A stretch of DNA of 64,000 nt from JBGQBN01 sp041494805 (lineage in GTDB: Bacteria > Acidobacteriota > Terriglobia > Terriglobales > Acidobacteriaceae), in contig JBGQBN010000011.1 of assembly GCA_041494805.1 (NCBI GenBank), positions 1-64,000 on the forward strand. The letters are read 5' to 3'. The notes under the pieces are model-generated. The model saw only the letters and a program-made list of their open reading frames with translations. It was not told the origin of the DNA and ran no database searches. Shown here in pieces: positions 25,272-33,879 of the stretch. Made by a program: the position numbers and the translations under genes. Position 1 is the stretch's first letter, and each line of letters begins with the position of its first letter.

Positions 25272-26273
25272 ATGCATAAGAACTTGAGCACTCCGGCCAC
25301 CATCAACGGGAAGGAAGTCTTTGAGCTGCTGCGCGAGGACTTGTCTGCCATCGAGCGTGAGTTCGGGCGGGACACCGTCTCGGGTGTGGAAGCCATCACG
25401 GAGATCGGCGAGTACCTGAGGGGGGGCGGAGGCAAGCGCATTCGGCCGGCGCTGCTGTTGCTTTCCTCCAAGCTCCTTAGCTACCAGGGGCGGGGCGCCA
25501 TCAGGCTGGGGGCGGTGGTCGAGATCATCCACACGGCTACGCTGGTACACGACGACATTATTGACGAAGCACAGACGCGGCGTGGGCGTCCTGCTGCCAA
25601 CACGCAGTGGGGAAATTCCAAGTGTGTGCTGGCGGGTGACTGGCTCTACATGCAGGCTTTCAAGATCGCGGTCCAAGAGCGCAACTTCCGCATCCTGGAC
25701 ACGCTGATCGAACTGACGCAGCAGATGGTGGAAGGTGAACTGCTGCAGATGGAGAAGCTCGGCAAACTGATTTCTCTCGACGAGCAGTTCGACCTCATCT
25801 TCCGCAAGACGGCGTGCCTTTTCTCCGTGTGCATGCGTCTGGGCGCGATCCTGGGCGGAGCGACTCCCGAACAAGAAGAAAACCTGGCGCAGTACGGACG
25901 CGACCTGGGTATGGCTTTCCAGATCGTGGACGATGTGCTCGACCTGACCGCCTCAGAGAGCGTGCTGGGCAAACCGGTGGCTAGCGACCTTCGTGAAGGC
26001 AAAGTCACGATGGCGGTGATCCATGCGCTGGAGCGATGCACTCCGCAGGAACGAAAGCTGATCGAGACTGTCGTGCGGGAGCGGGCGTTCGATGGTGTAA
26101 CTCATGGCGAAATCCTAGACGTGCTTAACCGATACGGTTCTCTGGATGCCGCCCATGCGCGCGCGCTGCAGTATGCGGAACTGGCGCGAAACGCGATCTG
26201 CGGCTTTCCCGATAGCGAGATCAAGCGGGCGCTTTTGTGGGCGCCGGAGTTTGTGGTGGCAAGGGAAAAATAG
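25272..26273 (+). CDS. Polyprenyl diphosphate synthase (octaprenyl/solanesyl type)
   Basis: This 333-residue trans-prenyltransferase extends farnesyl or geranylgeranyl diphosphate with isopentenyl diphosphate, probably for the quinone side chain. The first Asp-rich motif is HDDIIDEA (D94, D95, D98), followed by RRGRPAANTQWG; the second is QIVDDVLDLT (D220, D221, D224). GGKRIRPALLLL is the substrate-binding KR block near residue 56. Small residues before the first motif suggest a long product. The start ATG is 40 bases from the yajQ stop. Its stop codon TAG is the first three bases of a 7-base repeat array. Confidence 0.93.
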   Translation: MHKNLSTPATINGKEVFELLREDLSAIEREFGRDTVSGVEAITEIGEYLRGGGGKRIRPALLLLSSKLLSYQGRGAIRLGAVVEIIHTATLVHDDIIDEAQTRRGRPAANTQWGNSKCVLAGDWLYMQAFKIAVQERNFRILDTLIELTQQMVEGELLQMEKLGKLISLDEQFDLIFRKTACLFSVCMRLGAILGGATPEQEENLAQYGRDLGMAFQIVDDVLDLTASESVLGKPVASDLREGKVTMAVIHALERCTPQERKLIETVVRERAFDGVTHGEILDVLNRYGSLDAAHARALQYAELARNAICGFPDSEIKRALLWAPEFVVAREK

Positions 26274-26431
26274 CTTTTGGCTCTTAGCTTTTGGCTCTTG
26301 GCTTCAAGACCCAAGAACTCCAGATTTCTCTCCCTACCGCGAATGTAATCGTGCTGAAAATCTGAACTGGCTTCCTGTCGTATGGTTTGGTGATTGGAGC
26401 TAAGAGCTAACGGCTAAAAGCTAATAGCTGC
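26271..26431. repeat. Heptad element with inverted five-unit arms
   Basis: The left arm (26271-26305) reads TAGCTTT, TGGCTCT, TAGCTTT, TGGCTCT, TGGCTTC. The right arm (26397-26431) reads GAGCTAA, GAGCTAA, CGGCTAA, AAGCTAA, TAGCTGC. They are roughly complementary in reverse, enclosing 91 bases. The element begins at the stop codon of the prenyltransferase gene and ends four bases before the DedA start, taking up the whole intergenic gap. Confidence 0.88.
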
Positions 26432-26435
26432 CCTC

Positions 26436-27407
26436 ATGAACGAATTCCTGTCACTGATTGCGCATCACGGATACGTCCTAGTCTTCGGGATCGTTCTCGC
26501 CGAGGCGATTGGGCTGCCGGTGCCAGCGGCGCTGGCTCTGGTGGCCGCGGGCGCCGCGGCGGCCTCAGGAATCCTGAGCGTGCCCGCGCTCTTTCTGGCG
26601 GCGATGCTCGCCATGTTGCTGGGCGACTCTCTGCTCTATGTGCTTGGTCGCTACATGGGGTGGGGCTTGCTTGGGTTGCTGTGCAAGATCTCGGTCAATC
26701 CGGAGACGTGCATCCTGCGATCGGCAGAATCGTTCTACAAACGCGGCAAGGTTACGCTGGTCCTGGCCAAGTTCATCCCCGGTCTAAATACGATGGCACC
26801 TCCGTTGGCAGGAAGCATGAGAATGCGTCCGCAGCAGTTCCTGTGGCTGGATATGGCGGGAGCGGCCCTCTACGCGGTGGCCTATGGCGGCGTGGGATTT
26901 CTGTTCCGTGACTTTCTGGCGGCCATTACGCGGAGCTTCCAGTCGGCCGGTCGCACGGTGGAAACTACGCTGCTGGTTGCCGTGATCGGCTACGCCGCGT
27001 ACCGGATATGGCTCTACCGGAAGCATGCGATATACCGCATCGTGCCTCGGGTCCAGGTGGAGGAACTGGCGCGCAAGCTGGCTTCGGACGAAAGCGGGAA
27101 AGTTTTCCTGGCTGATGTTCGAAGTCACGGCTACTACGACGAAGAATCGGCGCGCATCAAGGGATCAATCCGCTTCGAGCCCAACAACTTGGCGGAGGAG
27201 ATCAAGCACCTGCCCAAAGACAAGGACATTTATGTGTACTGTACTTGAGCGCGCGAAGCGACCAGCGCCCGGGTGGCGCATCTGCTGCGGGAAAAAGGCT
27301 TCAACGCGTTTGTGATCGTGGGCGGACTGGCCGCCTGGCGGAAGGCAGGTCAACCTACGGAAGGCGTGCCGCGCGATGACTTGGTCAAGCTGCCAACGTT
27401 TAGCTAG
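26436..27407 (+). CDS. DedA-rhodanese membrane protein with an in-frame UGA; candidate selenoprotein
   Basis: A conventional reading stops after 270 residues at TGA (27246-27248). The same frame continues for 52 further sense codons to TAG at 27405-27407 and completes a rhodanese domain. Residues 1-200 are a DedA/SNARE-associated membrane protein (EAIGLPVPAALALVAAG, KFIPGLNTMAPPLAGSMRM, several hydrophobic helices). A cytoplasmic rhodanese domain follows (VFLADVRSHGYYDEESARI). The active-site loop reads IYVYCT, then the UGA, then AREATSARVAHLL and VIVGGLAAWRKAG. DedA-rhodanese proteins usually have a second cysteine exactly at the UGA position (Y-C-T-C), so selenocysteine would give C-x-U. 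A hairpin with bacterial SECIS geometry follows. A point mutation or sequencing error is the main alternative. No sel genes are in the window. Confidence 0.75.
27246..27286 (+). promoter_or_regulatory. SECIS-like hairpin downstream of the in-frame UGA
   Basis: After UGA at 27246-27248, GCGCC (27265-27269) pairs perfectly with GGCGC (27275-27279) around the five-base loop CGGGU. The loop starts 21 bases after the UGA and has G as its second base, which satisfies the usual bacterial SECIS criteria (loop 16-37 bases from the UGA, at least one G in the first two loop bases). A weak lower stem (27257-27260 with 27283-27286) is separated by a small internal loop. GC-rich coding sequence forms such hairpins often, so this supports but does not prove Sec insertion. 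Confidence 0.45.
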
Positions 27408-27455
27408 TCGTTGGTCGCCCGTCGTTGGTCGTTGGTCATTCGTGGTTCGTCAGTG
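27407..27455. repeat. Seven-copy heptad array
   Basis: Seven exact 7-base steps: GTCGTTG, GTCGCCC, GTCGTTG, GTCGTTG, GTCATTC, GTGGTTC, GTCAGTG. It starts on the last base of the downstream TAG of the DedA-rhodanese frame and ends six bases before the CYTH start codon. That its boundary matches the distal TAG, not the in-frame UGA, supports the longer reading of the upstream gene. Confidence 0.88.
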
Positions 27456-27460
27456 GTTTG

Positions 27461-28039
27461 ATGACTTCACATAACGAAGTAGAAATCAAGTTTCGCGTCG
27501 AAGATGCACGGGCGCTCTCGCGCCGGCTGCGGGCAGCGGGGTTTCGCCTGATCACGCGGCGCACTCACGAGATAAACACACTGTACGATTTGCCCGGACA
27601 GCCGCTGCGAAAACGCGGCGAGCTGCTGCGGCTTCGCAAGTATAGCGCCCAGTGGCTGTTGACCCACAAAGCAAAGGGCAAGGTGGGGCGGCACAAAACA
27701 CGCGTGGAGGCCGAAACAAGAGTCGCCGATGGCGCCAGGATGGAAGCCATCCTGCAAGCCCTGGGATACAGGCCTACGTTCTGTTACGAAAAGTTCCGTG
27801 CTGAGTGGACCGACGGTCGCGGCCATGTGGTCGTGGACCAGACCCCAATTGGACACTTTGGGGAAATCGAGGGCCCGCCGTGCTGGATTGACCGCACCGC
27901 GAAGCGGCTGGAAATTGATCCCGCACAGTACATTACCGCCACCTATGCCGGACTGTTCTTCGCCTGGAAGCGGCGAACCCGAAGCGCCGCGAAGGACATG
28001 ACATTCAAGGCCGTCCGGCGAGCTGCGATTCCTGGTTAG
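27461..28039 (+). CDS. CYTH-domain protein (class IV adenylate cyclase-like)
   Basis: The 192-residue protein starts NEVEIKFRVEDA, with the ExExK signature of the CYTH (CyaB/thiamine triphosphatase) superfamily. Later LLRLRKY, LTHKAKGK and the acidic VVVDQTPIGHFGEIEGP strand match the triphosphate-tunnel fold, which binds triphosphates and divalent metals inside a barrel. Whether it makes cAMP or hydrolyses a triphosphate cannot be decided. An upstream TTG at 27425 lies in the repeat array, so I chose the ATG at 27461. Confidence 0.88.
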   Translation: MTSHNEVEIKFRVEDARALSRRLRAAGFRLITRRTHEINTLYDLPGQPLRKRGELLRLRKYSAQWLLTHKAKGKVGRHKTRVEAETRVADGARMEAILQALGYRPTFCYEKFRAEWTDGRGHVVVDQTPIGHFGEIEGPPCWIDRTAKRLEIDPAQYITATYAGLFFAWKRRTRSAAKDMTFKAVRRAAIPG

Positions 28040-28146
28040 CTGTTTTACAACTTTTTACGCGGTGCAACGACGTTTCGAAATGACATCTTTCAATCACCAC
28101 CGTCTAATTGCAGAACACTCCGATCGGAAACCACGGAGGGGCGGCG

Positions 28147-30450
28147 GTGACGGGACTGTGGCCGAGACTATGTTGCGCGGTAGCGACGCTTGTGCTCGGC
28201 GCGCCGGCACTGGCTGCGGCTCCTCCACCGAATTTCGGACAGATCACAATCCCTCGAGTCAGCAGTCCTCCCACCTTGGAAGATTTTTCGGACATGCAAC
28301 CGAGCCCCGCCTGGGCGGGTAAGCTGGTCAAAGTAGATCGTTTTATCCAACGCATTCCTAGCAATGGCGAACCGGTATCGCAGCGGACCGAAGCATATCT
28401 GGGCTATGACGACAAGAACCTCTACGTGATCTTCATCTGCTTCGACCAGGAGCGGCAGAAGGTACGGGCTCGGCTTTCCCGGCGGGAAGACGTGTCCGAC
28501 GACGATACCGTCGAACTAATATTGGACACTTTCCACGACCATCGGCGAGCCTACGGATTTTTTTCCAACCCGCTCGGTGTGCAGGCCGATGCCATCTGGA
28601 CCGAGGGGCAGGACTGGGACTTCTCCTTCGACACAGTCTTCGACTCGGAAGCCAAACTCACAGACCAGGGCTTCGTGGTACGCATGGCCATTCCCTTCCG
28701 CAGCCTTCGCTTCGCGTCGAGTGATCCGCAAACCTGGGGTATCCTGCTCGAGCGCGACATCCGGCGGAACAACGAGAGTTCCTTCTGGCCGCAGTATTCC
28801 AGCCGCATCCAGGGACGGCTGAACCAGGAAGGCGAAGCTACGGGCCTGGCACGCATTTCTCCAGGCCGGAACATGCAATTCATTCCTTACGGCATTCTGC
28901 GTTCATTCCAGGGACTCGACCTGCGGGATCCCAACAACCCTACATACACCAGCGCCGCTGTGGCGGGGCAGGTAGGGCTGGATGCCAAGATTGTTTTGAA
29001 AGACAAGTTCGTCTTGGACGCTACCATCAACCCGGATTTCAGCCAGATCGAGTCTGACGACCCACAAGTCACGGTGAACCAGCGCTTCGAGGTTTTCTTT
29101 CCCGAGAAGCGGCCGTTTTTCCTGGAGAACGCAAACTATTTCCAAACCCCAATTGACCTGGTCTTCACGCGGCGCATCGCCGATCCAAAATGGGGTGTTC
29201 GTCTAACCGGAAAAGATGGCCCTTGGGCAGTTGGCATGTTGGTGGCGGAGGACGCCTCACCAGGGGAAGAGGTCCCGAACAACGATCCCGCGTTTGGCAA
29301 GCACGCCTATTTTGCGGTTGGCAGGGTGAGCCGAGACATCGGAACTCAATCCTCTGTGGGTTTGATGTACACCGATCGCGAGATCGACGGCTCCTTTAAT
29401 CGCGTGGGCGGAATCGATGGCCGGTTCAAACTGAATGCCAACTGGGCTGCCAGTTTCCAGGGTGTCGTCAGTTCGACGCTTTGCAGCGATACCTCAAACT
29501 CGGCTTGCACCTTCGGAACCTACCTGGCCGGTCCGGCGGCCGAGGTTTGGCTAAATCGGGACGGCCGGAAACTGAATTATGCATTGGATTATTCCGACCG
29601 CAGCGATGGGTTCCGCACTCAAACCGGGTTCGACCCGCAGCCCGATATCCGCAATCTGTATCAGCGTGTGGAATACCGCTTTCGTCCGGAAGGCAAGCAC
29701 CTGATTTCCTGGGGCCCGATGATGGAGGTCTACCATACCTTCGACCACCAAGGGAATTATCTAAACTCCGGCTATTTCCCCTCGGTGAGTGCGGAATTCA
29801 CAGGACAGACGTTCCTGATGGTGCTGTACGCCAAGGAAATGGAGTTACTGCGGCCTCGCGACTTCGATGCCCTGACACAGAACCAGCAATATGTGCGGCA
29901 CACCACCGAGGTCAAGTTTGATACCAGCTATTACGGGCCTATCTCGTTTCACGCCGATTATCGCTTCGGCACTCGGGTCAACTACGATGCGCCCTCGGGG
30001 CAGATTCCATTTCTGGCCAGGCGCACCAGCGCCACGGCCATGTTGACCGTAAGGCCCACCAAGGCCCTGCGCATCGACAACTCCTATATTCTTTTCCGCT
30101 TGTACAACCGCCTCGGCCCATCTGGCAGCTTCAACGACCACATCATTCGCTCGAAGTGGAACTACCAGTTCAACCGGCAACTCTCGTTCCGCTTCATCGG
30201 GCAATACAATGCCGTGCTGGCCAATCCTGCCTTCACTTCGCTGCCGACCACGAAGAACTTCAACGCCGACTTCCTCATCACTTATCTCGTACACCCCAGC
30301 ACCGCGATCTATGTGGGCTACAACAGCAATTTGGAGAATGTGCTCTCACCGTTGGCGGCGGATGCTGACGGGAATCTCCTGCGTGGAAACCGCTTCGTCA
30401 ATGATGGGAGAGGATTCTTCGTGAAGGCGTCGTATTTGTTTCGCTTCTAG
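28147..30450 (+). CDS. DUF5916-type outer-membrane protein with N-terminal CBM9-like domain
   Basis: The 767-residue protein has a signal peptide (WPRLCCAVATLVLGAPALA), then a beta-sandwich region resembling carbohydrate-binding module 9 (EAYLGYDDKNLYVIFICFD, FFSNPLGVQADAI). The rest is rich in alternating strands with aromatic girdles (INPDFSQIESDDPQV, VFFPEKRPFFLENANYF) and ends in SYLFRF, the terminal Phe of outer-membrane barrels. This is the pattern of the DUF5916 family. The start is set at GTG 28147, seven bases after GGAGG; a TTG at 28108 has no such site. Function is unknown; a role at the cell surface, perhaps glycan uptake, is inferred. Confidence 0.85.
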   Translation: MTGLWPRLCCAVATLVLGAPALAAAPPPNFGQITIPRVSSPPTLEDFSDMQPSPAWAGKLVKVDRFIQRIPSNGEPVSQRTEAYLGYDDKNLYVIFICFDQERQKVRARLSRREDVSDDDTVELILDTFHDHRRAYGFFSNPLGVQADAIWTEGQDWDFSFDTVFDSEAKLTDQGFVVRMAIPFRSLRFASSDPQTWGILLERDIRRNNESSFWPQYSSRIQGRLNQEGEATGLARISPGRNMQFIPYGILRSFQGLDLRDPNNPTYTSAAVAGQVGLDAKIVLKDKFVLDATINPDFSQIESDDPQVTVNQRFEVFFPEKRPFFLENANYFQTPIDLVFTRRIADPKWGVRLTGKDGPWAVGMLVAEDASPGEEVPNNDPAFGKHAYFAVGRVSRDIGTQSSVGLMYTDREIDGSFNRVGGIDGRFKLNANWAASFQGVVSSTLCSDTSNSACTFGTYLAGPAAEVWLNRDGRKLNYALDYSDRSDGFRTQTGFDPQPDIRNLYQRVEYRFRPEGKHLISWGPMMEVYHTFDHQGNYLNSGYFPSVSAEFTGQTFLMVLYAKEMELLRPRDFDALTQNQQYVRHTTEVKFDTSYYGPISFHADYRFGTRVNYDAPSGQIPFLARRTSATAMLTVRPTKALRIDNSYILFRLYNRLGPSGSFNDHIIRSKWNYQFNRQLSFRFIGQYNAVLANPAFTSLPTTKNFNADFLITYLVHPSTAIYVGYNSNLENVLSPLAADADGNLLRGNRFVNDGRGFFVKASYLFRF

Positions 30451-30466
30451 CTTCGAACTTCTAGGG

Positions 30467-30530
30467 AAGACGTAGCAAGCTACGTCTCTACGACCACATC
30501 TCTGTAGAGACGTAGCTTGCTACGTCTCCG
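30467..30530. repeat. Inverted pair of GAGACGTAGC palindromes
   Basis: Two copies of a near-perfect palindrome (AGACGTAGC, two bases, GCTACGTCT, plus CTAC) lie in opposite orientation, one at about 30467-30491 and one at 30504-30528. They fill the 86-base gap between the convergent barrel and bacilliredoxin genes. Each can form a hairpin in either strand, so the pair may act as a bidirectional terminator. Further copies are at 31045-31066 and 37584-37685, with a half copy near 14282. Confidence 0.82.
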
Positions 30531-30536
30531 ATGCGT

Positions 30537-30974
30537 CTAGGGATTGACCGGCGCAGGCGTAACGCAGAACTTATCGAAAAGTCGCTGCAGCTCTGCCACG
30601 ATGTCAGCCGCGTCGCGATTTTCTATGTCGCTGCGCTGCATCATATGGATCAGCTTGCCGTCACGCAGCAGCGCGATCGAGGGAGATGACGGTGGATATC
30701 CGGTGAAATAGGCGCGAGCGCGTTCGGTAGCTTCTTTGTCCTGTCCGGCGAAGACGCTGAAAATCCTCTCGGGACGGCTGGAATGCTGCAGCGCCACGCG
30801 CACTGCGGGCCGCATGCGGCCGGCAGCGCACCCGCAGATGGAGTTAACGACAACCATGATCGTACCCGGCTGATCCGCAAGGGCGCGATCAACCTCCTGG
30901 ACGGTGCGCAGTTCCTGAATGCCGAGGCGAGTCAATTCTTCGCGCATCGGGATCACCATGATCTCTGGGTACAT
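30537..30974 (-). CDS. BrxA/BrxB-family bacilliredoxin
   Basis: The 145-residue protein has the family start PMREELTRLG and the active-site CGC motif in VVNSICGCAAGRMRPAV (near residue 49), then FAGQDKEATERARAYF and YPPSSPSIALLRDG. In Firmicutes these thiol-disulfide proteins remove bacillithiol from proteins. Acidobacteria also carry homologues. AAGGAG precedes the ATG at a good spacing. It is transcribed towards the outer-membrane gene and away from murB. Confidence 0.92.
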   Translation of the reverse strand: MYPEIMVIPMREELTRLGIQELRTVQEVDRALADQPGTIMVVVNSICGCAAGRMRPAVRVALQHSSRPERIFSVFAGQDKEATERARAYFTGYPPSSPSIALLRDGKLIHMMQRSDIENRDAADIVAELQRLFDKFCVTPAPVNP

Positions 30975-31044
30975 GTAGGCTCCTTGAATTGTTTGGGATA
31001 GGTATTGTAATACGACTGGTAGGGCCAGATGCGTTTCCCGGCAG

Positions 31045-31066
31045 GAGACGTAGCTTGCTACGTCTC
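31045..31066. repeat. GAGACGTAGC palindrome upstream of murB
   Basis: A single copy of the same repeat as at 30467-30530: GAGACGTAGC and GCTACGTCTC arms meet over a TT centre. It lies about 30 bases before the murB start, between divergent genes, and could influence the murB leader. Confidence 0.8.
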
Positions 31067-31098
31067 GCCGACGGCGTCGCTACTCGTCGTATATAGTG

Positions 31099-32157
31099 AT
31101 GGCAATCACCATGCTGGCTCTGGAAAACGTGCCTTTAGCGCCGCTCACGACCCTGAAAGTGGGTGGTCCAGCGCGCTACTTCATCGAGGCCAAGACGATT
31201 GCCGAGGTTGGCGAGTCGGTTGAATTTGCACGCTCGCGGCATCTCCCTTTATTTGTTCTGGGAGGCGGCAGCAACCTGGTGATTTCCGACGCTGGTTGGC
31301 CCGGTCTGGTTCTCAAGCTTGGCATCACGGGAATTGAAGAGTCCACGCAGAACGGCAAATCGCTGTTCGACGTGGGGGCCGGTGAGGAGTGGGACAAGTT
31401 CGTAGCCCGCGCCGTGTCGCACAATTGCTCCGGCGTGGAGTGCCTGAGCGGCATCCCAGGAAGCGTGGGCGGCACCCCGGTGCAGAACGTGGGTGCGTAC
31501 GGGCAGGAAGTGGCTGAGACCGTCGAGTCCGTTCTCGCACAGGACCTAAAGGACGGCCAGCTCCACGAACTTTGCAGCGAGGCATGTGGCTTCAAATATC
31601 GCACCAGCATCTTCAACACTACCGAGCGCGGACGCTACATCATCCTGCGGGTGAGGTATGCCCTCGCTCCAGGAGGTGACCCGCGCATTCAGTACGCCGA
31701 CCTGACGAAACATTTCGCAGGCTGGGGTAAAACCCCGACTCTGGCTGATACCCGTGAGGCCGTGCGCCGGATTCGCGCCAGCAAAGCCATGTTGATCACG
31801 CCTGGTGACGAGGACTGCCGCAGCGCCGGCTCCTTCTTCAAGAATCCATTGCTGGCGGCTGACCAGTACCAGGAGCTGACCAAGCGAGCAGCGGCCAAAG
31901 GGCTGCAGGTTCCCAGCTATCCGGCGTTGGATGCACAAAAGAAGGTTTCGGCGGCATGGTTGGTGGAGCACTCGGGTTTTAGCAAGGGATATAGCAGCGG
32001 GCGCGTCGGTATTTCGCGTAAGCACGCGTTAGCCATCGTCAATCGTGGCGAGGCCACTGCGGCTGATATCGTAGCGTTGAAAGAGCATATCCAGCAGCGC
32101 GTGGAGGATATTTGGGGTATCCGCTTGGAGCCGGAACCGGTGTTTGTGGGGTTCTGA
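31099..32157 (+). CDS. murB: UDP-N-acetylenolpyruvoylglucosamine reductase
   Basis: MurB reduces the enolpyruvyl group of UDP-GlcNAc-enolpyruvate to UDP-MurNAc with NADPH and FAD. The 352-residue protein shows TTLKVGGPARYFIEA, the FAD-binding LGGGSNLVISDAGWPGLVLKL, and SGIPGSVGGTPVQNVGAYGQEV. The catalytic serine is in CRSAGSFFKNP and the late glutamate in EPEPVFVGF. This is the E. coli-like type I enzyme. The start is uncertain: GTG 31096, ATG 31099 and ATG 31111 are all possible and none has a ribosome binding site. A TATATA at 31090-31095 may be the -10 box. Confidence 0.94.
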   Translation: MAITMLALENVPLAPLTTLKVGGPARYFIEAKTIAEVGESVEFARSRHLPLFVLGGGSNLVISDAGWPGLVLKLGITGIEESTQNGKSLFDVGAGEEWDKFVARAVSHNCSGVECLSGIPGSVGGTPVQNVGAYGQEVAETVESVLAQDLKDGQLHELCSEACGFKYRTSIFNTTERGRYIILRVRYALAPGGDPRIQYADLTKHFAGWGKTPTLADTREAVRRIRASKAMLITPGDEDCRSAGSFFKNPLLAADQYQELTKRAAAKGLQVPSYPALDAQKKVSAAWLVEHSGFSKGYSSGRVGISRKHALAIVNRGEATAADIVALKEHIQQRVEDIWGIRLEPEPVFVGF

Positions 32158-32167
32158 AGGGGCAGTT

Positions 32168-33046
32168 TCACTTCCCGGGCAACTTGCGGAAGGGATGTTC
32201 GAAGCTGAGATAGAGGAGAATGCCCTTTTCTCCAGCACTGGGACCCACGCCGAAGGGCACGCCGATTCCCGGGACGATCTGGAGTCCGTTCCCGAAGTTG
32301 TACGCCCAGCGGATGCCAGGGTTCAGGTAAAGGGAATTCGACCACTCCGTCTTGTCGTGGGCCACCACGGACTGCGAACTGGCAAAGACGGTTTCTAACA
32401 TCACGTTGAAGCGCGGGTGGGCCAACCAGATTAAGCTTTGTCCTAGGTTGTAACCGGAAGTGAAGGCGCGCTCGCCTACGGCATCTTGCGCATGAGGGAC
32501 GAAGGTTGCACCGGCATTCCAATGGCTGACCAGTTTGGGATTCAAGACTACGCTGAGCGGAAGACTGGTCTGCACACCGAAACCTCCCGCACCACGGCCG
32601 TTCGCGGAATCGCCCGTGGGGAACATGAGGCTAAGACGAGGTGCGAAGGCTACCCGGGCATTTCCGTCTCCTAACAACTGGTAGCGATAGTTCAGGAGGA
32701 CATCGCCGATTCCCGCACCGCAGCCGGAGAATGCTCCTGCATGTAGAACGGGCAGGGTGTAGCTGAGCTGGTGACGCGCGTCGCCGGGCACGGGCCACTC
32801 CTGAGTAAAGGTATAGACCCAGTCCTGGCTGTTCCAGAAACGCGTGAAGCTGGAGATGTGTTGCACCACACCGAAGTTCTGGTTGTAGGCCTCTTCGACC
32901 AGAAAGCTGTTGTCCTGGATGGAGGGCGGAGCAGAGGTGGAAGAATCCTTTTGGCCGAAGGAATGGACGCAAAGCAGGACAATTACGACCAAAGGGAACC
33001 AGCCAGCAAGACGTGTCCCGCGAAGGCCGCTCCATGGATTAACCAT
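32168..33046 (-). CDS. Predicted outer-membrane beta-barrel protein
   Basis: The 292-residue protein has an N-terminal signal (GWFPLVVIVLLCVHSFG) and then alternating strands: QLSYTLPVLHAG, GDVLLNYRYQLLG, RVAFAPRLSLMFPTGD, SLYLNPGIRWAYNF. The MFPTGD block and the closing FGVGPSAGEKGILLYLSFEHPF recall the MetA-pathway phenol-degradation or transporter-like barrels. It has no close partner gene. I chose the ATG at 33044-33046, since the 46 codons before it are not protein-like. The start codon overlaps one arm of the dyad at 33039-33076. Substrate unknown. Confidence 0.75.
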   Translation of the reverse strand: MVNPWSGLRGTRLAGWFPLVVIVLLCVHSFGQKDSSTSAPPSIQDNSFLVEEAYNQNFGVVQHISSFTRFWNSQDWVYTFTQEWPVPGDARHQLSYTLPVLHAGAFSGCGAGIGDVLLNYRYQLLGDGNARVAFAPRLSLMFPTGDSANGRGAGGFGVQTSLPLSVVLNPKLVSHWNAGATFVPHAQDAVGERAFTSGYNLGQSLIWLAHPRFNVMLETVFASSQSVVAHDKTEWSNSLYLNPGIRWAYNFGNGLQIVPGIGVPFGVGPSAGEKGILLYLSFEHPFRKLPGK

Positions 33047-33076
33047 GATTAAGTAAAGCACATAATCCTTGGTTAA
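33039..33076 (-). promoter_or_regulatory. TTAACCA dyad over the start of the barrel gene
   Basis: TTAACCA (33039-33045) and TGGTTAA (33070-33076) form a perfect 7-bp inverted repeat 24 bases apart. One arm overlaps the start codon of the barrel gene, and an AT-rich stretch lies between the arms. This could be an operator or a chance dyad; no regulator gene is adjacent. Confidence 0.3.
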
Positions 33077-33180
33077 CTCAAATGGGAGGCGGCGCTGCCC
33101 CGGGTCGCAACCCTGATTATTGTGTACCCCCGTGCGTGGGGAGGGCTGAACGACCCGGCACCGGCAGCGGCCGCCTCTTC

Positions 33181-33879
33181 TCACCTATCGGCCAACCGGG
33201 CAGCTTCTTTAAAGATGCGCTTGAACATCGTGCGGGTGAGTTTCCCCGTCTGGGTATTTTGGTTCGACGGATGGTAAGAGGCCAGCAAGGTCTTGCCGTC
33301 CGGCATTTGGTACTTGGCGCCATGCCGGAAAATATAGGGCTTCTTGCTGGAAAGCTGCCCACGACGCTTAAGGTAGTTGAGATAAGCCTCAAAGCCAATT
33401 CTCCCCAGGGCCACCACTACTTTTACTCTTGCGAGTCCATTCATTTCGCGGTCAAGGTAGGCCGCGCAGTTTACCAACTCCTGCGGCAGCGGTTTATTGT
33501 CCGGCGGAGCACAACGCACAGCGGCGGTAATATAGAGATCTTTCAGTTTGAGTCCGTCGTTCCGGTCGGTGGCGTTGGGCTGATTCGAGAATGCCGTTTC
33601 GCACAGGATGGGAAACATGAAGGTGCCTGAGGCATCGCCGGTAAATGGTCGTCCGGTGCGATTCGAGCCATGGGCACCCGGAGCCAGACCGAGAACCAGA
33701 ACGCGGGCGTTGGGATCGCCAAAGCCAGGGACGGGTTTTCCCCAGTACTCCCAGTCGCGGTAGGCGCGGCGCTTCTCGCGTGCGATTTGTTCGCGATACG
33801 CAACCAGGCGCGGGCAGCGAGTGCAGGCGGTGACTTCGCGGTTGAGTTGGGAAAGCCATGGAGGACAGGCGTCGGGCAT
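33181..33879 (-). CDS. Family 5 uracil-DNA glycosylase (UDGb type)
   Basis: UDGb removes uracil and some other deaminated bases from DNA. The 232-residue protein has motif 1 GLAPGAHGSNRTGRPFTGD, where UDGb lacks the polar Asp/Asn of other families, and the late motif ASYHPSNQNTQTG. Cysteines in CTRCP near residue 19, plus C114 in VRCAPPDNK and C127 in LVNCAAYL, are the likely ligands of the family's 4Fe-4S cluster. It is divergent from tig. No base-excision partner is adjacent. Confidence 0.92.
   Translation of the reverse strand: MPDACPPWLSQLNREVTACTRCPRLVAYREQIAREKRRAYRDWEYWGKPVPGFGDPNARVLVLGLAPGAHGSNRTGRPFTGDASGTFMFPILCETAFSNQPNATDRNDGLKLKDLYITAAVRCAPPDNKPLPQELVNCAAYLDREMNGLARVKVVVALGRIGFEAYLNYLKRRGQLSSKKPYIFRHGAKYQMPDGKTLLASYHPSNQNTQTGKLTRTMFKRIFKEAARLADR

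Noticed and set aside
26436..27407. Reassignment of UGA as a sense codon throughout the genome
   Set aside because: Other genes in the window (hutI, pepA, carbamoyltransferase) end properly at TGA.
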